Shown: piece after piece, positions 16,923-27,159 of the stretch
Layout: each line of letters starts with the position of its first letter
How positions within the stretch are numbered: position 1 is the stretch's first letter
Assembly: GCF_014084045.1 (NCBI RefSeq)
Contig: NZ_CP043732.1
Location: forward strand, 186,001 to 250,000
Source: Microbacterium esteraromaticum
Lineage (GTDB): Bacteria > Actinomycetota > Actinomycetes > Actinomycetales > Microbacteriaceae
Direction of reading: 5' to 3'
Length of the DNA: 64,000 nucleotides
Program-made: the position numbers and the translations under genes
The notes under the pieces: model-generated
Seen by the model: only the letters and a program-made list of their open reading frames with translations
What the model was told of the DNA's origin: nothing
Database searches by the model: none

Positions 16923-19900
16923 ATGTCTTCGCCCGTGATCTCCTACCCGCCGGAGCTGCCGGTCAGCGCGGCGCGCGACGAGATCGCCGCTGCGATCCGT
17001 GACAACCAGGTCGTGATCGTCGCCGGTGCCACCGGCTCGGGCAAGACCACGCAGCTGCCGAAGATCTGCCTCGAGCTGGGCCGAGAGCGCATCGCGCACA
17101 CGCAGCCGCGCCGCCTCGCCGCGCGCACCATCGCCGAGCGCGTGGCAGAAGAGCTGCACGTCGCCCTCGGCGACCTGGTCGGGTACAAGGTGCGCTTCAC
17201 CGACCAGGTGTCTGACGCCACGCGCATCGCGCTGATGACCGACGGCATCCTGCTGAACGAGATCCATCGCGACCGGCACCTGACGCGCTACGACACGATC
17301 ATCATCGACGAGGCGCATGAGCGCTCACTCAACGTCGACTTCCTGCTCGGCTATCTGCGGCGGATCCTGCCGGAGCGTCCCGATCTGAAGGTCATCATCA
17401 CCTCGGCGACCATCGATCCCGAGAGCTTCGCGGCGCACTTCGCGGACGCGAGCGGCGAGCCCGCGCCGATCATCGAGGTGTCGGGTCGCACCTACCCTGT
17501 CGAGATCAGGTACCGACCCCTCATCGACGAGGCGTCCGCAACTCAGGAAGAACCGGCCGCAGCACCGGCGAATGCGTCGCGGGGGCACGGCTCAGCCCGG
17601 GACGTCCTGCGTTCTGACCGCGCCAAGGCCGACCCCGAAGACGAGGTGACCGCGATCGTGGGGGCCCTGCGCGAGCTCGACCGCGAGGCGCCGGGCGACG
17701 TGCTCGTGTTCCTTCCCGGTGAGGCGGAGATCCGCGACGCGGCCGACGCCGTGCGCGGTGCGTACCGCTCGGCGATCGCGCCGGTGGAGGTGCTTCCGCT
17801 GTACGGCCGTCTCTCCGCGGCCGAGCAGCACCGCGTGTTCGAGCCGTCGAAGGTCGCCGGTGTCCGCCGCCGTGTCGTGCTCGCGACCAACGTCGCCGAG
17901 ACCAGCCTCACCGTGCCCGGCATCAAGTATGTGGTCGACACCGGCACGGCCCGCATCTCGCGCTACAGCGCCCGTTCGAAGGTGCAGCGGCTGCCCATCG
18001 AGGCCGTGTCGCAGGCATCCGCCAACCAGCGCTCGGGACGCGCCGGACGCACCAGCGACGGCATCGCGATCCGGCTGTACAGCGAAGACGACTTCGACAG
18101 GCGGCCCGAGTTCACCGAGCCCGAGATCCTGCGCACGTCGCTCGCATCTGTCGTGCTGCAGATGCTCTCGCTCGGCTTCGGCGAGATCACCGAGTTCCCC
18201 TTCCTCACTCCCCTGACTCGCGCGGAGTGAAGGCCGCACTCGATCTGCTCACCGAGATCGGCGCCGTCGACGTCGCGCGCGGCGCGCAGCCCCGGCTCAC
18301 CAGGATCGGCCGCGACATCGCCCGCATGCCCATGGATCCGCGGTTCGCACGGATGCTGGTCGCCGCTGCTGCGCGCGGCGGCGGCGTGCTGGCCGATGTC
18401 ATGGCGATCGTCGCGGGTCTATCGATCCAAGATGTCCGCGAGCGCCCCAGCGCCGACGCCCCGCAGTCGGTCCGTGATGAAGCCGACCGGATGCACGCGC
18501 GCTTCGTCGACCCGACCAGCGACTTCCTCACCCTGCTGAACCTGTGGAACCATCTGCGCGAGCAGCAGAAGGAGCTCGGCTCCAGCGCTTTCCGCCGCAT
18601 GTGCCGCAGCGAGCACCTCAATTACGTGCGCGTGCGCGAGTGGTTCGACGTGCACCGTCAGCTGCGCACGCTCGTGAAGGCGCCGAAGGACGCGGCACGG
18701 GACGGCGGCGCATCGGATCCGGATGCCGTCCACCGGGCGGTCCTCTCCGGACTGCTGTCGCAGATCGGCATCCTCGACGAACGCACGACGGCCGGCAGCG
18801 CCAACAAGGCGAAGGGCGAGAAAGGCCGCCGCATAGCCGAATACCGTGGCGCCCGCGGCATCCGGTTCTCGATCTTCCCCGGCTCCGGCCTGCGCAAGAA
18901 GTCCCCGCAGGCCGTGATGGCGGCCGAGATCGTCGAGACGTCTCGCACGTTCGCCCGCACGGTCGCCGCGATCGACCCCGCCTGGGCCGAGTCGATCGCA
19001 GGCGATCTGGCGAAGCGGCAGGTCACCGAGCCGCACTGGTCGAAGGATGCCGGCGCCGCGGTCGCGTACGAGAAGGTGACCCTGTTCGGCGTCGAGATCA
19101 TCCCGAAGCGCCGGGTGCAGTTCGCCCGCATCGACCGCGCAGGCGCCCGCGAGCTGTTCCTGCGGCACGCCCTCGTCGAAGGCGAGTGGGATCCGTCGAG
19201 AATCGACAAGCGGGTCGGCGCGTTCTGGCGCGCGAACGCCGAGCTGCGGCGCCGTCTGGAGAAGCTCGAGGAGCGCGAGCGTCGCCGCGACATCCTCGCC
19301 GGCGACGAGTCCGTGTATGCGTTCTACGACGAGCGCATCCCGCGTGACGTGTTCGACGTGCGCTCCTTCGAGAAGTGGTGGCGAGACGCGCTGCAGACCA
19401 CGCCGAAGCTGCTCGTGATGCGCGAGAGCGACCTCGTCGACGACGACAGTCGCTCGGACCAGGGCGAGTTCCCGACCCGCTGGCAGCAGGACGATCAGGT
19501 GCTGGGACTCGCGTACCGGTTCGAGCCGGGAGCCGAGGACGACGGCGTGAGCGTCGTGGTGCCGCTGGCGCTGCTGCAGCAGATCCGCGACACCGGTTTC
19601 GACTGGCAGGTGCCTGGGCTGCGCGCAGAGCTGATCACCGCCCTGCTGCGAGCGCTGCCCAAGGCGATCCGCCGCCACGTCGTGCCCGCCGCCGACTGGG
19701 CCGAGAAGTTCGGCGAGCAGCTGGCCGCCGAGGGCCCCGAGCACCGCTCCGGAGTACCGGAGCGGTCGCTCAAGGAGGCGCTGGCGCGGCTGATCCAACC
19801 GCTCGCCAACCAGCCGGTCTCGGCCGCCGACTTCGACGACGCCAGGGTGCCCGGCCATCTGCGTGTCAACTTCCGCGCGGTCGACGAGCGAGGCAGGATC

Positions 19901-20926
19901 GCCGGGTCCGACCGCGACCTCCCCGCGCTTCAGCAGCGGCTGTCAGACCGATCGCGGCAGAGCGTGACCCGCTCGCTGGCACGGCCGGATCCGGCGCGCA
20001 CGCCACTGCCGCGCCGGAAAGCGGAACGTGTCGCCGACGCGTCCGGCCGAGAGGCCATCGAGCGCGACGACCTCACCGACTGGACATTCGGCGACCTTCC
20101 CGAGCTGCTCGACACGAAGGTCGCCGGCGGCACGGTGCGCGGCTACCCGGCGATCGTCGACCGCGGCTCGTCCGTCTCCGTGCGGGTCGAGGCGACCGCG
20201 GATGCCGCCGCCCTGGCCACCCGCGACGGCGTCCTGCGCCTCGTGCTCTTGAACGTGCCCTCGCCTGCGTCGTACGTGCAGAGCCACCTGACCGCGCCCG
20301 AGAAGCTCGCGCTCGCCGCGTCGCCCTATCCGAACGCGGCGACCCTCATCGAGGACGCCAGGACAGCGGTCGTGCGCGCGCTCATCGACGAGCGCGTCCC
20401 CAGTGGCATCATCCGCACCGAGGCGGAGTACCGGCGAGTACGCGACGAGGTGAACGCCGAGCTCGTCGACCGGCTCTTCTCATGCGTGTCACTGGTCGCG
20501 AGGATCCTCACGAAGAGCCGCGACGTCGAGCGCGGCATCAAGTCGCAGAACTCGCTCGCCCTGCTCGGACCGCTGAACGACATCCGCTCTCAGCTGAGCG
20601 CGCTGATCCGCCCCGGCTTCATCTCGGCGACAGGGATGGAGCGGCTCGCTCACCTGCCCCGCTACCTCGACGGGATGCTCGAGCGGCTGAAGACCCTCTC
20701 GAACGAACCAGGCAGGGACCGTACGCGGATGACCGAGTACGAGCGCGTCGCGAAATCGTTCGAGGACGCCGGCGGAACCATCCCGCTCGCCGCAGACGCT
20801 CCCGCGCACCTGCAGGAGGTGCGCTGGCTGCTCGAGGAGTACCGGATCAGCGTCTTCGCCCAGCGCCTCGGCACCGCGCAGCCGGTGTCGCCGCAGCGCA
20901 TAGCGAAGGCGCTCGGCCGGTCGTGA
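16923..20926 (+). pseudogene. hrpA: ATP-dependent helicase HrpA, frameshifted
   Basis: DEAH-box RNA helicase of about 1,330 aa when both parts are joined. Part 1 (16923-18230) holds Walker [28 protein letters not shown] and QRSGRAGR. Part 2 (18227-20926) continues with the winged-helix region ([19 protein letters not shown]) and the HrpA-specific C-terminal domain. The first frame ends [15 protein letters not shown], whereas homologues read [19 protein letters not shown]. Adding one C to the four-C run at 18210-18213 restores that reading. A sequencing error is the simplest explanation. However, the second frame opens with GTG overlapping the TGA, so a coupled split protein is not excluded. 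ATG 16923 follows GGAGGG. Confidence 0.9.
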
Positions 20927-20966
20927 CGCGCAGCACGCGCTGACAGCCCGGGGTAGCGTTGGCCGC

Positions 20967-21911
20967 ATGGCTCGCGCAATCGTCTACACCGAGATCGGCA
21001 CCCCTGACGTCCTCCACCTCATCGAGATACCCGAGCCCGCCGCGGGGCCGGGCGAGGTCGTCGTCCACATCGAGTCCGCAGGCGTGAACCCGCTGGATGC
21101 CAAGCTGCGTCGCGGGGCGCGACCTTCGCCGCCCATCGTCGAGCCTCGCCGTGTCGGGTTCGACGGCGCCGGCGTCGTGGCCGGCATCGGCGAGGGAGTG
21201 ACCGGATTCGCGATCGGCGATCGAGTCGTGATCGACAACGTGCTGGGCACGTACGCGACCGCGCTCGCGGTGCCCGTGTCCAAGGTCTTCCGCCTCTCCG
21301 ACGGCGTCACGACAGCCGAGGGAGCAGCCCTCGGCATCCCGATCGGCACCGCCTATCAGTGCCTGCGCTCGCTGGGCGTCTCCAAGGGCGACACCCTGCT
21401 CGTGCACGCCGGTTCGGGTGCGGTCGGCCAGGCCGCCGTCCAGTTCGCCGTGCTCTGGGGCGCAAAGGTCATCGCCACCGGCAGCCCGGAGCGCTTCGAT
21501 CAGCTGCGCTCGCTCGGCGCCGAACCGGTCGCGTACGGCGAAGGGCTCACCGAGAGGGTGCGCGACCTCACCCCCGAGGGGGTCACGGTCGCCCTCGACT
21601 GCGCCGGGACAGACGAGGCGATCCGCACCTCGCTCGCTCTCGTCGAGGACAGCGCGCGGATCGCGACGATCGTCCGCGGCCCTGATGCCGCGGACTTCGG
21701 CATCAGGGCGTTCTCAGGTGGCAGCCCGGTCCCGCTCACCGAGCAGGAGCAGGCCTGGCGCCAGGAGGCGATCCCGCTGACGATCAACCTCATCGAGGCG
21801 GGCGACTTCCAGGTCGAGCTGGGCCCTGAGCTCCCCCTCGCCGACGCGGCGACGGCGCACGAGCTGATCGAGCGGCACGCGGCGAACGGCAAGATCATCC
21901 TCGTGCCCTGA
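20967..21911 (+). CDS. NADP-dependent oxidoreductase, quinone reductase/zinc-less MDR family
   Basis: 314 aa medium-chain dehydrogenase/reductase. It has the GroES-like N-terminus (ARAIVYTEIGTPDVLHLIEI), the cofactor motif HAGSGAVGQAAVQFAVLWGA near residue 150, and no zinc-ligand cysteine pattern, as in QOR-type quinone or enone reductases. It would reduce quinones or alpha,beta-unsaturated carbonyls with NADPH. It is probably transcribed alone after hrpA. Confidence 0.85.
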   Translation: MARAIVYTEIGTPDVLHLIEIPEPAAGPGEVVVHIESAGVNPLDAKLRRGARPSPPIVEPRRVGFDGAGVVAGIGEGVTGFAIGDRVVIDNVLGTYATALAVPVSKVFRLSDGVTTAEGAALGIPIGTAYQCLRSLGVSKGDTLLVHAGSGAVGQAAVQFAVLWGAKVIATGSPERFDQLRSLGAEPVAYGEGLTERVRDLTPEGVTVALDCAGTDEAIRTSLALVEDSARIATIVRGPDAADFGIRAFSGGSPVPLTEQEQAWRQEAIPLTINLIEAGDFQVELGPELPLADAATAHELIERHAANGKIILVP

Positions 21912-21986
21912 GACGCACGGCGACGCACGCCGCAACAGTTCGACACACGACGGGCGTCGGCGCGGCGCGCGGAGCATCATGAGCAC

Positions 21987-23327
21987 ATGACTTCCCCGTG
22001 TGCCGCGCCGACGCCGGCTTTCGCGACCGCGCAGGTGCAGGCCGGCTATCAGCCGACCGGGGTGATCAGCGCAGTCCCGCCGATCCACCAGACCGCCGCA
22101 TACGAATTCGCATCGCTCGCCGAGGCGGCCGACCTGTTCGCGCTTCGGCGCCCCGGCATCATCTACGGGCGCAACGCCAACCCCACCCAGCAGATCCTCG
22201 AGGAGCGGGTCGCGCTGCTCGAGGGCGGTGTCAGCGCGGTGGCCGTCGCCTCGGGCCAGGCCGCCGTGGCGGTGACGATCCTCGCGCTCGTGCATCGCGG
22301 CGGACACATCGTGGCCGCCGACCAGCTCTACGGCGGCACCATCGATCTGCTGCAGGAGACCCTCGACGACTTCGGCATCTCGGTCACCTTCGTCGACCAG
22401 GACGACATCGACGCCTGGCGGGAGGCGATCACACCGCGCACCCGGCTGCTGTTCGCCGAGTCGGTGGCGAACCCCATCGCCCAGGTCCTCGACATCCGCG
22501 CGGTCGCCGATGTCGCTCACACGGCCGGCGTGCCGCTCGTCATCGACAACACCGTCGGCACCCCCCACCTCGTTCGCCCCGGCGAGCACGGCGCGGACTT
22601 CGTCGTGCATTCGGCCACCAAGTTCCTCTCGGGACACGGCAGCTCGCTGGGCGGGGTCGTGGTGGATCAGGGCAGCTTCGACTTCGGAGCGGAGCCGGCG
22701 CGATGGCCGCAGTTCGCCGGCCCCTACACCCGGTTCGGCGACCTCGTGCTGTGGGAGCGGTTCGGGCAGGGGCACGCGTTCGCGGCCCTCGTGAAGTCGA
22801 AGTACGTGCACGACCTCGGGCCGTCGCTCTCTCCGTTCAACGCCTGGCAGATCCTGCAGGGCATCGAGACGCTCGACCTCCGTGTCTCCCGTCAGTCGAC
22901 GACGGCCCGGCTGATCGCCGAGCACCTGGCGCAGCATCCGGCCGTCGCCCGGGTGCACCACCCCGCGCTGGACGACAATCCGTGGCACGCGCTCGCGGCG
23001 CGGTACCTGCCGAACGGCGCCCCCTCGGTCTTCTCGTTCGACCTCGTCGGCGAGGAGGACGAGGGCGCGTTCGCGAGAGTCGCGAGCGTGGTCGACGAAC
23101 TGCGGGTGTTCCGTCTCGTCGCCAACATCGGCGACGCGCGCAGCATGGTCGCCCACCCGGCGTCCATGACCCACTCGCACCTGACTCCGGCGCAGCGCGC
23201 AGCCGCAGGGATCTCGCTGAACACGGTGCGGGTCTCGGCCGGCCTCGAGGACCCGGCCGACCTGATCGCCGATCTGGACCGCGTGCTCGCGCCGCTGCTC
23301 GCCGACGCCCTCATCGGCGCACGCTGA
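21987..23327 (+). CDS. metY: O-acetylhomoserine sulfhydrylase (Cys/Met metabolism PLP enzyme)
   Basis: 446 aa, the length of MetY rather than the roughly 380-400 aa MetB/MetC enzymes. The PLP lysine is Lys212 in [11 protein letters not shown]. The cofactor region [26 protein letters not shown] and the C-terminal [16 protein letters not shown] are typical. It makes homocysteine from O-acetylhomoserine and sulfide in methionine synthesis. No metX neighbour and no S-box or SAM riboswitch is visible in the 75 bp upstream. Close paralogues exist, so gamma-synthase activity on other substrates is possible. Confidence 0.88.
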   Translation: MTSPCAAPTPAFATAQVQAGYQPTGVISAVPPIHQTAAYEFASLAEAADLFALRRPGIIYGRNANPTQQILEERVALLEGGVSAVAVASGQAAVAVTILALVHRGGHIVAADQLYGGTIDLLQETLDDFGISVTFVDQDDIDAWREAITPRTRLLFAESVANPIAQVLDIRAVADVAHTAGVPLVIDNTVGTPHLVRPGEHGADFVVHSATKFLSGHGSSLGGVVVDQGSFDFGAEPARWPQFAGPYTRFGDLVLWERFGQGHAFAALVKSKYVHDLGPSLSPFNAWQILQGIETLDLRVSRQSTTARLIAEHLAQHPAVARVHHPALDDNPWHALAARYLPNGAPSVFSFDLVGEEDEGAFARVASVVDELRVFRLVANIGDARSMVAHPASMTHSHLTPAQRAAAGISLNTVRVSAGLEDPADLIADLDRVLAPLLADALIGAR

Positions 23328-23368
23328 CTTCAGACCGATGGGGTCGAGCACCCCGATACGCTGATTCC

Positions 23369-24358
23369 ATGACCGGACTCCGATGGGGCATCCTCGCCAC
23401 CGGCGGCATCGCGACCGCCTTCGCATCCGACCTGCGCACCGCAGGGCTCGACCTCGTCGCGGTGGGATCGCGCACCCAGGAATCGGCCGACGCCTTCGCC
23501 GCCAGGTTCGAGATCCCCCGGGCGCACGGCTCGTACATCGACCTGGCCGAAGACCCCGAGGTCGACATCATCTACGTCGCCACCCCGCACCCGATGCACC
23601 ATGAGGACGCCAGACTCGCTCTGCAGAACGGCAAGCACGTTCTCGTCGAGAAGGCCTTCACTCTCAACCGCGCCGAGGCCGAGGACCTGCGCCGGCTCGC
23701 CGCCGAGAGGGGGCTGCTCGCCATGGAGGCCATGTGGACCCGCTATCTGCCGCACATGGCGCGCATCCGCGAGATCATCGCCGCGGGCAGCCTCGGCGAG
23801 ATCCGCTCGGTGTCGGCGGACCATACCCAGAGCCTGCCCACCGACCCCGCCCACCGGCTGAACGACCTCGCCCTCGGCGGCGGCGCCCTGCTCGATCTGG
23901 GCATCTACCCGATCTCGTTCGTCTGGGACGTGCTGGGCGAGCCGGTCGGCATCACCGCGTCGGGTCGTCTGGTCGACACGGGCGCGGATGCCGAGGTCGC
24001 GACGATCATGACCCACGCCGGAGGCGCGATCTCGACCACCCTGTCGTCATCGCGCACCGCAGGACCGAACACGGCCGTCGTGCTCGGCACCGAGGCGCGG
24101 ATCGAGATCGACCGCGTCTGGTACTCCCCCACCTCGTTCCGCGTGGTGGCACCAGACGGCACGATCATCGAGCGGTACGAGTCGAGCGTCGAGGGACGCG
24201 GCATGCAGTTCCAGGCTCTCGCCGCCGAGGCCGCCATCGCATCCGGCGACACCGCCGGATCGCAGCTGGCCCTTCCGACCGCGGAGTCGGTCGCGATCAT
24301 GGGAACCCTCGACGAGGTGCGCCGCCAGATCGGCGTCGTCTACCCGAGCGAGAGCTGA
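23369..24358 (+). CDS. Gfo/Idh/MocA family NAD(P)-dependent oxidoreductase
   Basis: 329 aa. The N-terminal Rossmann motif is WGILATGGIATAFASDL, followed by the family's EKAFTLN segment (EKP in most members, so Ala replaces Pro here). A C-terminal sheet domain follows with GGGALLDLGIYPISF. Members act on sugars or inositols, or on trans-dihydrodiols as in the dimeric dihydrodiol dehydrogenase branch this sequence resembles. The start is ATG 23369. A one-base gap separates it from the NYN gene downstream, so the two are probably cotranscribed. Confidence 0.85.
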   Translation: MTGLRWGILATGGIATAFASDLRTAGLDLVAVGSRTQESADAFAARFEIPRAHGSYIDLAEDPEVDIIYVATPHPMHHEDARLALQNGKHVLVEKAFTLNRAEAEDLRRLAAERGLLAMEAMWTRYLPHMARIREIIAAGSLGEIRSVSADHTQSLPTDPAHRLNDLALGGGALLDLGIYPISFVWDVLGEPVGITASGRLVDTGADAEVATIMTHAGGAISTTLSSSRTAGPNTAVVLGTEARIEIDRVWYSPTSFRVVAPDGTIIERYESSVEGRGMQFQALAAEAAIASGDTAGSQLALPTAESVAIMGTLDEVRRQIGVVYPSES

Positions 24359-24359
24359 C

Positions 24360-25265
24360 ATGGCCGAGACCCCGGGCCGCGTGGCCGTCTATCTCGACTT
24401 CGACAACATCGTCATCTCCTGGTACGACCGCGTGCACGGTCGCAACGCATACGGCAAGGACCGACAGCGCATCGCGGAGAACCCGAACGACGCAGAGGTC
24501 GTCGAACGCCTCAGGCAGGCGACGATCGAAGTCGGCGCGATCATCGATTACGCGTCGTCCTTCGGCACCCTCGTGCTCACCCGCGCCTATGCCGACTGGT
24601 CGTCACCGGTGAACGCCGAGTACCGGTCGCAGCTGGTCGCGAGAGCCGTCGACCTCGTGCAGCTGTTCCCCGCCGCGGCCTACGCCAAGAACGGGGCGGA
24701 CATCCGCCTCGCGGTGGATGCCGTCGAAGACATGTTCCGCCTGCCGGATCTGACCCATGTCGTCATCGTCGCGGGCGACAGCGACTACGTGCCGCTCGCG
24801 CAGCGGTGCAAGCGGCTCGGCCGCTACGTGATCGGGGTGGGCGTGGCCGGTTCGACGGCGAAGTCGCTCGCCGCCGCATGCGACGAATTCGAGTCGTACG
24901 ACTCGCTGCCCGGCGTCGTCCGCCCGGTCGCCGACGCCCCGGCCGCGGACTCCGCGAAGGAGAAGCCCGAGCCCAAGAGCGCAGCGAGAACACGCCGCAC
25001 GCGTACCGCGGCGCCCAAGCAGGACGACCAGACTGAGGCGACCTCGCTGCTCGTGCGGGCGCTGCGTCTCGGGCATGACAAGGCAGACGCCGACGAGTGG
25101 CTGCACGCCTCAGCGGTGAAGACGCAGATGCGGCGCATGGACCCCTCGTTCAGCGAGAAGGCGCTGGGGTATCGCTCGTTCAACGACTTCCTGCGGTCTC
25201 GCGACGACGTCGCGGAGCTCGAAGAGAGCGGGCACGAGCGGCTGGTGCGCCTGCAGGAGCGGTGA
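24360..25265 (+). CDS. NYN-domain (PIN-like) putative RNase with C-terminal OST-HTH/LOTUS domain
   Basis: 301 aa. The NYN/LabA-type nuclease fold is seen as VAVYLDFDNIVISW at the start, GADIRLAVDAVEDMF near residue 115, and VVIVAGDSDYVPLAQRCKRLG near 140. These give the Asp cluster expected for metal-dependent RNA cleavage. A charged linker (residues about 195-225) leads to an OST-HTH/LOTUS-like region (SEKALGYRSFNDFLRSRDDV). The target RNA is unknown. It is two bases downstream of the oxidoreductase stop. Confidence 0.82.
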   Translation: MAETPGRVAVYLDFDNIVISWYDRVHGRNAYGKDRQRIAENPNDAEVVERLRQATIEVGAIIDYASSFGTLVLTRAYADWSSPVNAEYRSQLVARAVDLVQLFPAAAYAKNGADIRLAVDAVEDMFRLPDLTHVVIVAGDSDYVPLAQRCKRLGRYVIGVGVAGSTAKSLAAACDEFESYDSLPGVVRPVADAPAADSAKEKPEPKSAARTRRTRTAAPKQDDQTEATSLLVRALRLGHDKADADEWLHASAVKTQMRRMDPSFSEKALGYRSFNDFLRSRDDVAELEESGHERLVRLQER

Positions 25266-25350
25266 CCCTGTCGTCTCGCCGAGCGGGTTGCTAGGCTGAC
25301 GGGCACGTCTGGGGGACGAAGCCGGGGACGCATCTCGAAGAGGAGACGTC

Positions 25351-27159
25351 ATGCTGAGAAGACCTGCCCATCGCGTCGCAGCCGCAGCCGCCGCCGTCGC
25401 GCTGACCGCCGCACTGACGCCGACGGCCGCATCAGCGGCATCGCAGAGCACCGGAAGCCCCGGCTCGCCTCCCGGCACCGAGCGTCTCGCCGAGCGGTAC
25501 GTGGAGAGCGCGCTCGAGTCGATGACGCTCGAAGAGAAGATCGGGCAGCTCTTCATCCTGTTCGCATATGGCCCCGCCGTCGACTCGGCCGACGCGCGCA
25601 ACACGGGGCTGTACGGCGAGGCCAGCGCGGCCGAGATCGTCGACGAGTACGAGCCGGGCGGGTTCATCCTGTTCTCGGCGCGCGACAATGTGACGGATCC
25701 CGAGCAGGTCGCCAGGCTCTCGAACGGGCTGCAGGAGGCGGCGATGGATGCCGGCGCCGGCATCCCGATGCTGATCAGCACCGATCAGGAGCAGGGCCTC
25801 GTCACCCGCATCGGCTCGCCGGCGACGCTCTTCCCCGGCAACATGGCACTGGGCGCGGGTCGCAGTGCGAAGGACACCAGGCGGGCTGCCGCGATCACGG
25901 GGCAGGAGCTGCTCGCCATGGGCATCCACCAGAACAACGCCCCGGACGCCGACGTCAACGTGAATCCGGACAACCCCGTGATCGGTGTGCGCAGCTTCTC
26001 GTCCGACCCCGATCTCGTCTCGCTGCTCACCGCCGCCGCGGTGCGCGGCTACCAGGACGACGCCGGCATCGTCGCCACCGCCAAGCACTTTCCCGGGCAC
26101 GGCGACACCGCCACCGATTCGCACACCGGGCTCCCGGTGATCACCCACACCCTCGAGGAGTGGCAGCAGATCGACGCGCCGCCGTTCGAGGCCGCGATCG
26201 CCGCGGGCGTCGACTCGATCATGACCGCGCACATCGTGGTGCCCTCGCTCGACGACAGCGGCGACCCCGCCACGCTCTCGAAGAAGATCGTCACGGGCCA
26301 GCTGCGCGAGGCGCTCGGGTTCGATGGCGTCATCGTCACCGACGGACTCGAGATGGCGGCGGTGCGCCAGAAGTACGGCGATGGCGAGGTGGCCGTGCGC
26401 GCCATCGAGGCCGGCGTCGACCAGCTGCTGCTGCCCGCTGATCCGCCCGCGGCGTACGACGCCATCGAGGCGGCTCTCGACTCCGGTCGACTCACCGAGG
26501 AGCGCATCGACGAGTCGGTCGCCCGCATCCTGAAGATGAAGTACGACCAGGGCGTCATCAAGCGACCGACCGTAGAGGTCGACAAGGTCATGAACGTCGT
26601 CGGACGCCAGGGAAGCCTGCGAGCCGCAGAGAAGATCACCGATCGCACCACCACCCTCGTGCGCAACGAGGGCGATGCGCTGCCCGTGTCGGTCGACGGC
26701 AAGACCGTGCTGGTCACCGGCTACGGCGAGGTGACCGGTCGCGCACTCGCCGCTGAGCTGACGGCACGCGGAGCCACCGTCACCACGCTGCCCACCGGAA
26801 CCGCCCCCTCGGCGGGGCTGATCACGCAGGCCGCAGAGGCCGCGGCTCAGCACGATGTGACTGTCGTGCTCACAAACGGAGTCACCGCGACCAGCACGCA
26901 GAAGCAGCTCGTCGCCGCTCTCGACGCCACCGACAGCCATCTCGTCGTCGCGGGGGTGCGCAACCCCTACGACATCAACCAGCTGCCCGGCGTCGACAAC
27001 TTCATCGCCACATATTCATACGCGGCTCCGGCGCTCGCGTCGCTCGCGAAGGTGATCACCGGCGAGATCGAGCCGCAGGGTGCGCTGCCTGTCGACATCT
27101 ACGCCGGCGACGGCTCCGGTGAGGTCCTCTACCCGTTCGGCCACGGACTGGGCCGGTGA
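25351..27159 (+). CDS. nagZ: Secreted beta-N-acetylhexosaminidase (glycoside hydrolase family 3, NagZ-like)
   Basis: 602 aa with a Sec signal peptide (about residues 1-30, ending TAASAASQ). The GH3 NagZ signatures are present: KHFPGHGDTATDSHTGLP at 245-262 with the catalytic dyad His258/Asp256, and nucleophile Asp331 in VTDGLEM. A C-terminal GH3 domain follows, as in the Gram-positive two-domain exported forms. It removes terminal GlcNAc from muropeptides or muro-oligosaccharides outside the cell. Its stop overlaps the start of the NamZ-like gene, so the two products probably act in sequence on cell-wall glycans. Confidence 0.9.
   Translation: MLRRPAHRVAAAAAAVALTAALTPTAASAASQSTGSPGSPPGTERLAERYVESALESMTLEEKIGQLFILFAYGPAVDSADARNTGLYGEASAAEIVDEYEPGGFILFSARDNVTDPEQVARLSNGLQEAAMDAGAGIPMLISTDQEQGLVTRIGSPATLFPGNMALGAGRSAKDTRRAAAITGQELLAMGIHQNNAPDADVNVNPDNPVIGVRSFSSDPDLVSLLTAAAVRGYQDDAGIVATAKHFPGHGDTATDSHTGLPVITHTLEEWQQIDAPPFEAAIAAGVDSIMTAHIVVPSLDDSGDPATLSKKIVTGQLREALGFDGVIVTDGLEMAAVRQKYGDGEVAVRAIEAGVDQLLLPADPPAAYDAIEAALDSGRLTEERIDESVARILKMKYDQGVIKRPTVEVDKVMNVVGRQGSLRAAEKITDRTTTLVRNEGDALPVSVDGKTVLVTGYGEVTGRALAAELTARGATVTTLPTGTAPSAGLITQAAEAAAQHDVTVVLTNGVTATSTQKQLVAALDATDSHLVVAGVRNPYDINQLPGVDNFIATYSYAAPALASLAKVITGEIEPQGALPVDIYAGDGSGEVLYPFGHGLGR

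Noticed and set aside
18205..18230. Programmed ribosomal frameshift in hrpA
   Set aside because: No slippery heptamer or downstream structure stands out, homologues are unshifted, and two other genes show the same kind of C-run loss. Error is the simpler explanation.
21912..21986. SAM-type riboswitch or T-box upstream of metY
   Set aside because: Only 75 bp are available and no conserved core or long terminator/antiterminator pair is visible.
21998..23368. Open frame running through metY in another frame and joining the Gfo/Idh/MocA gene
   Set aside because: The metY portion is Arg/Ala-rich shadow sequence; the oxidoreductase begins at ATG 23369.
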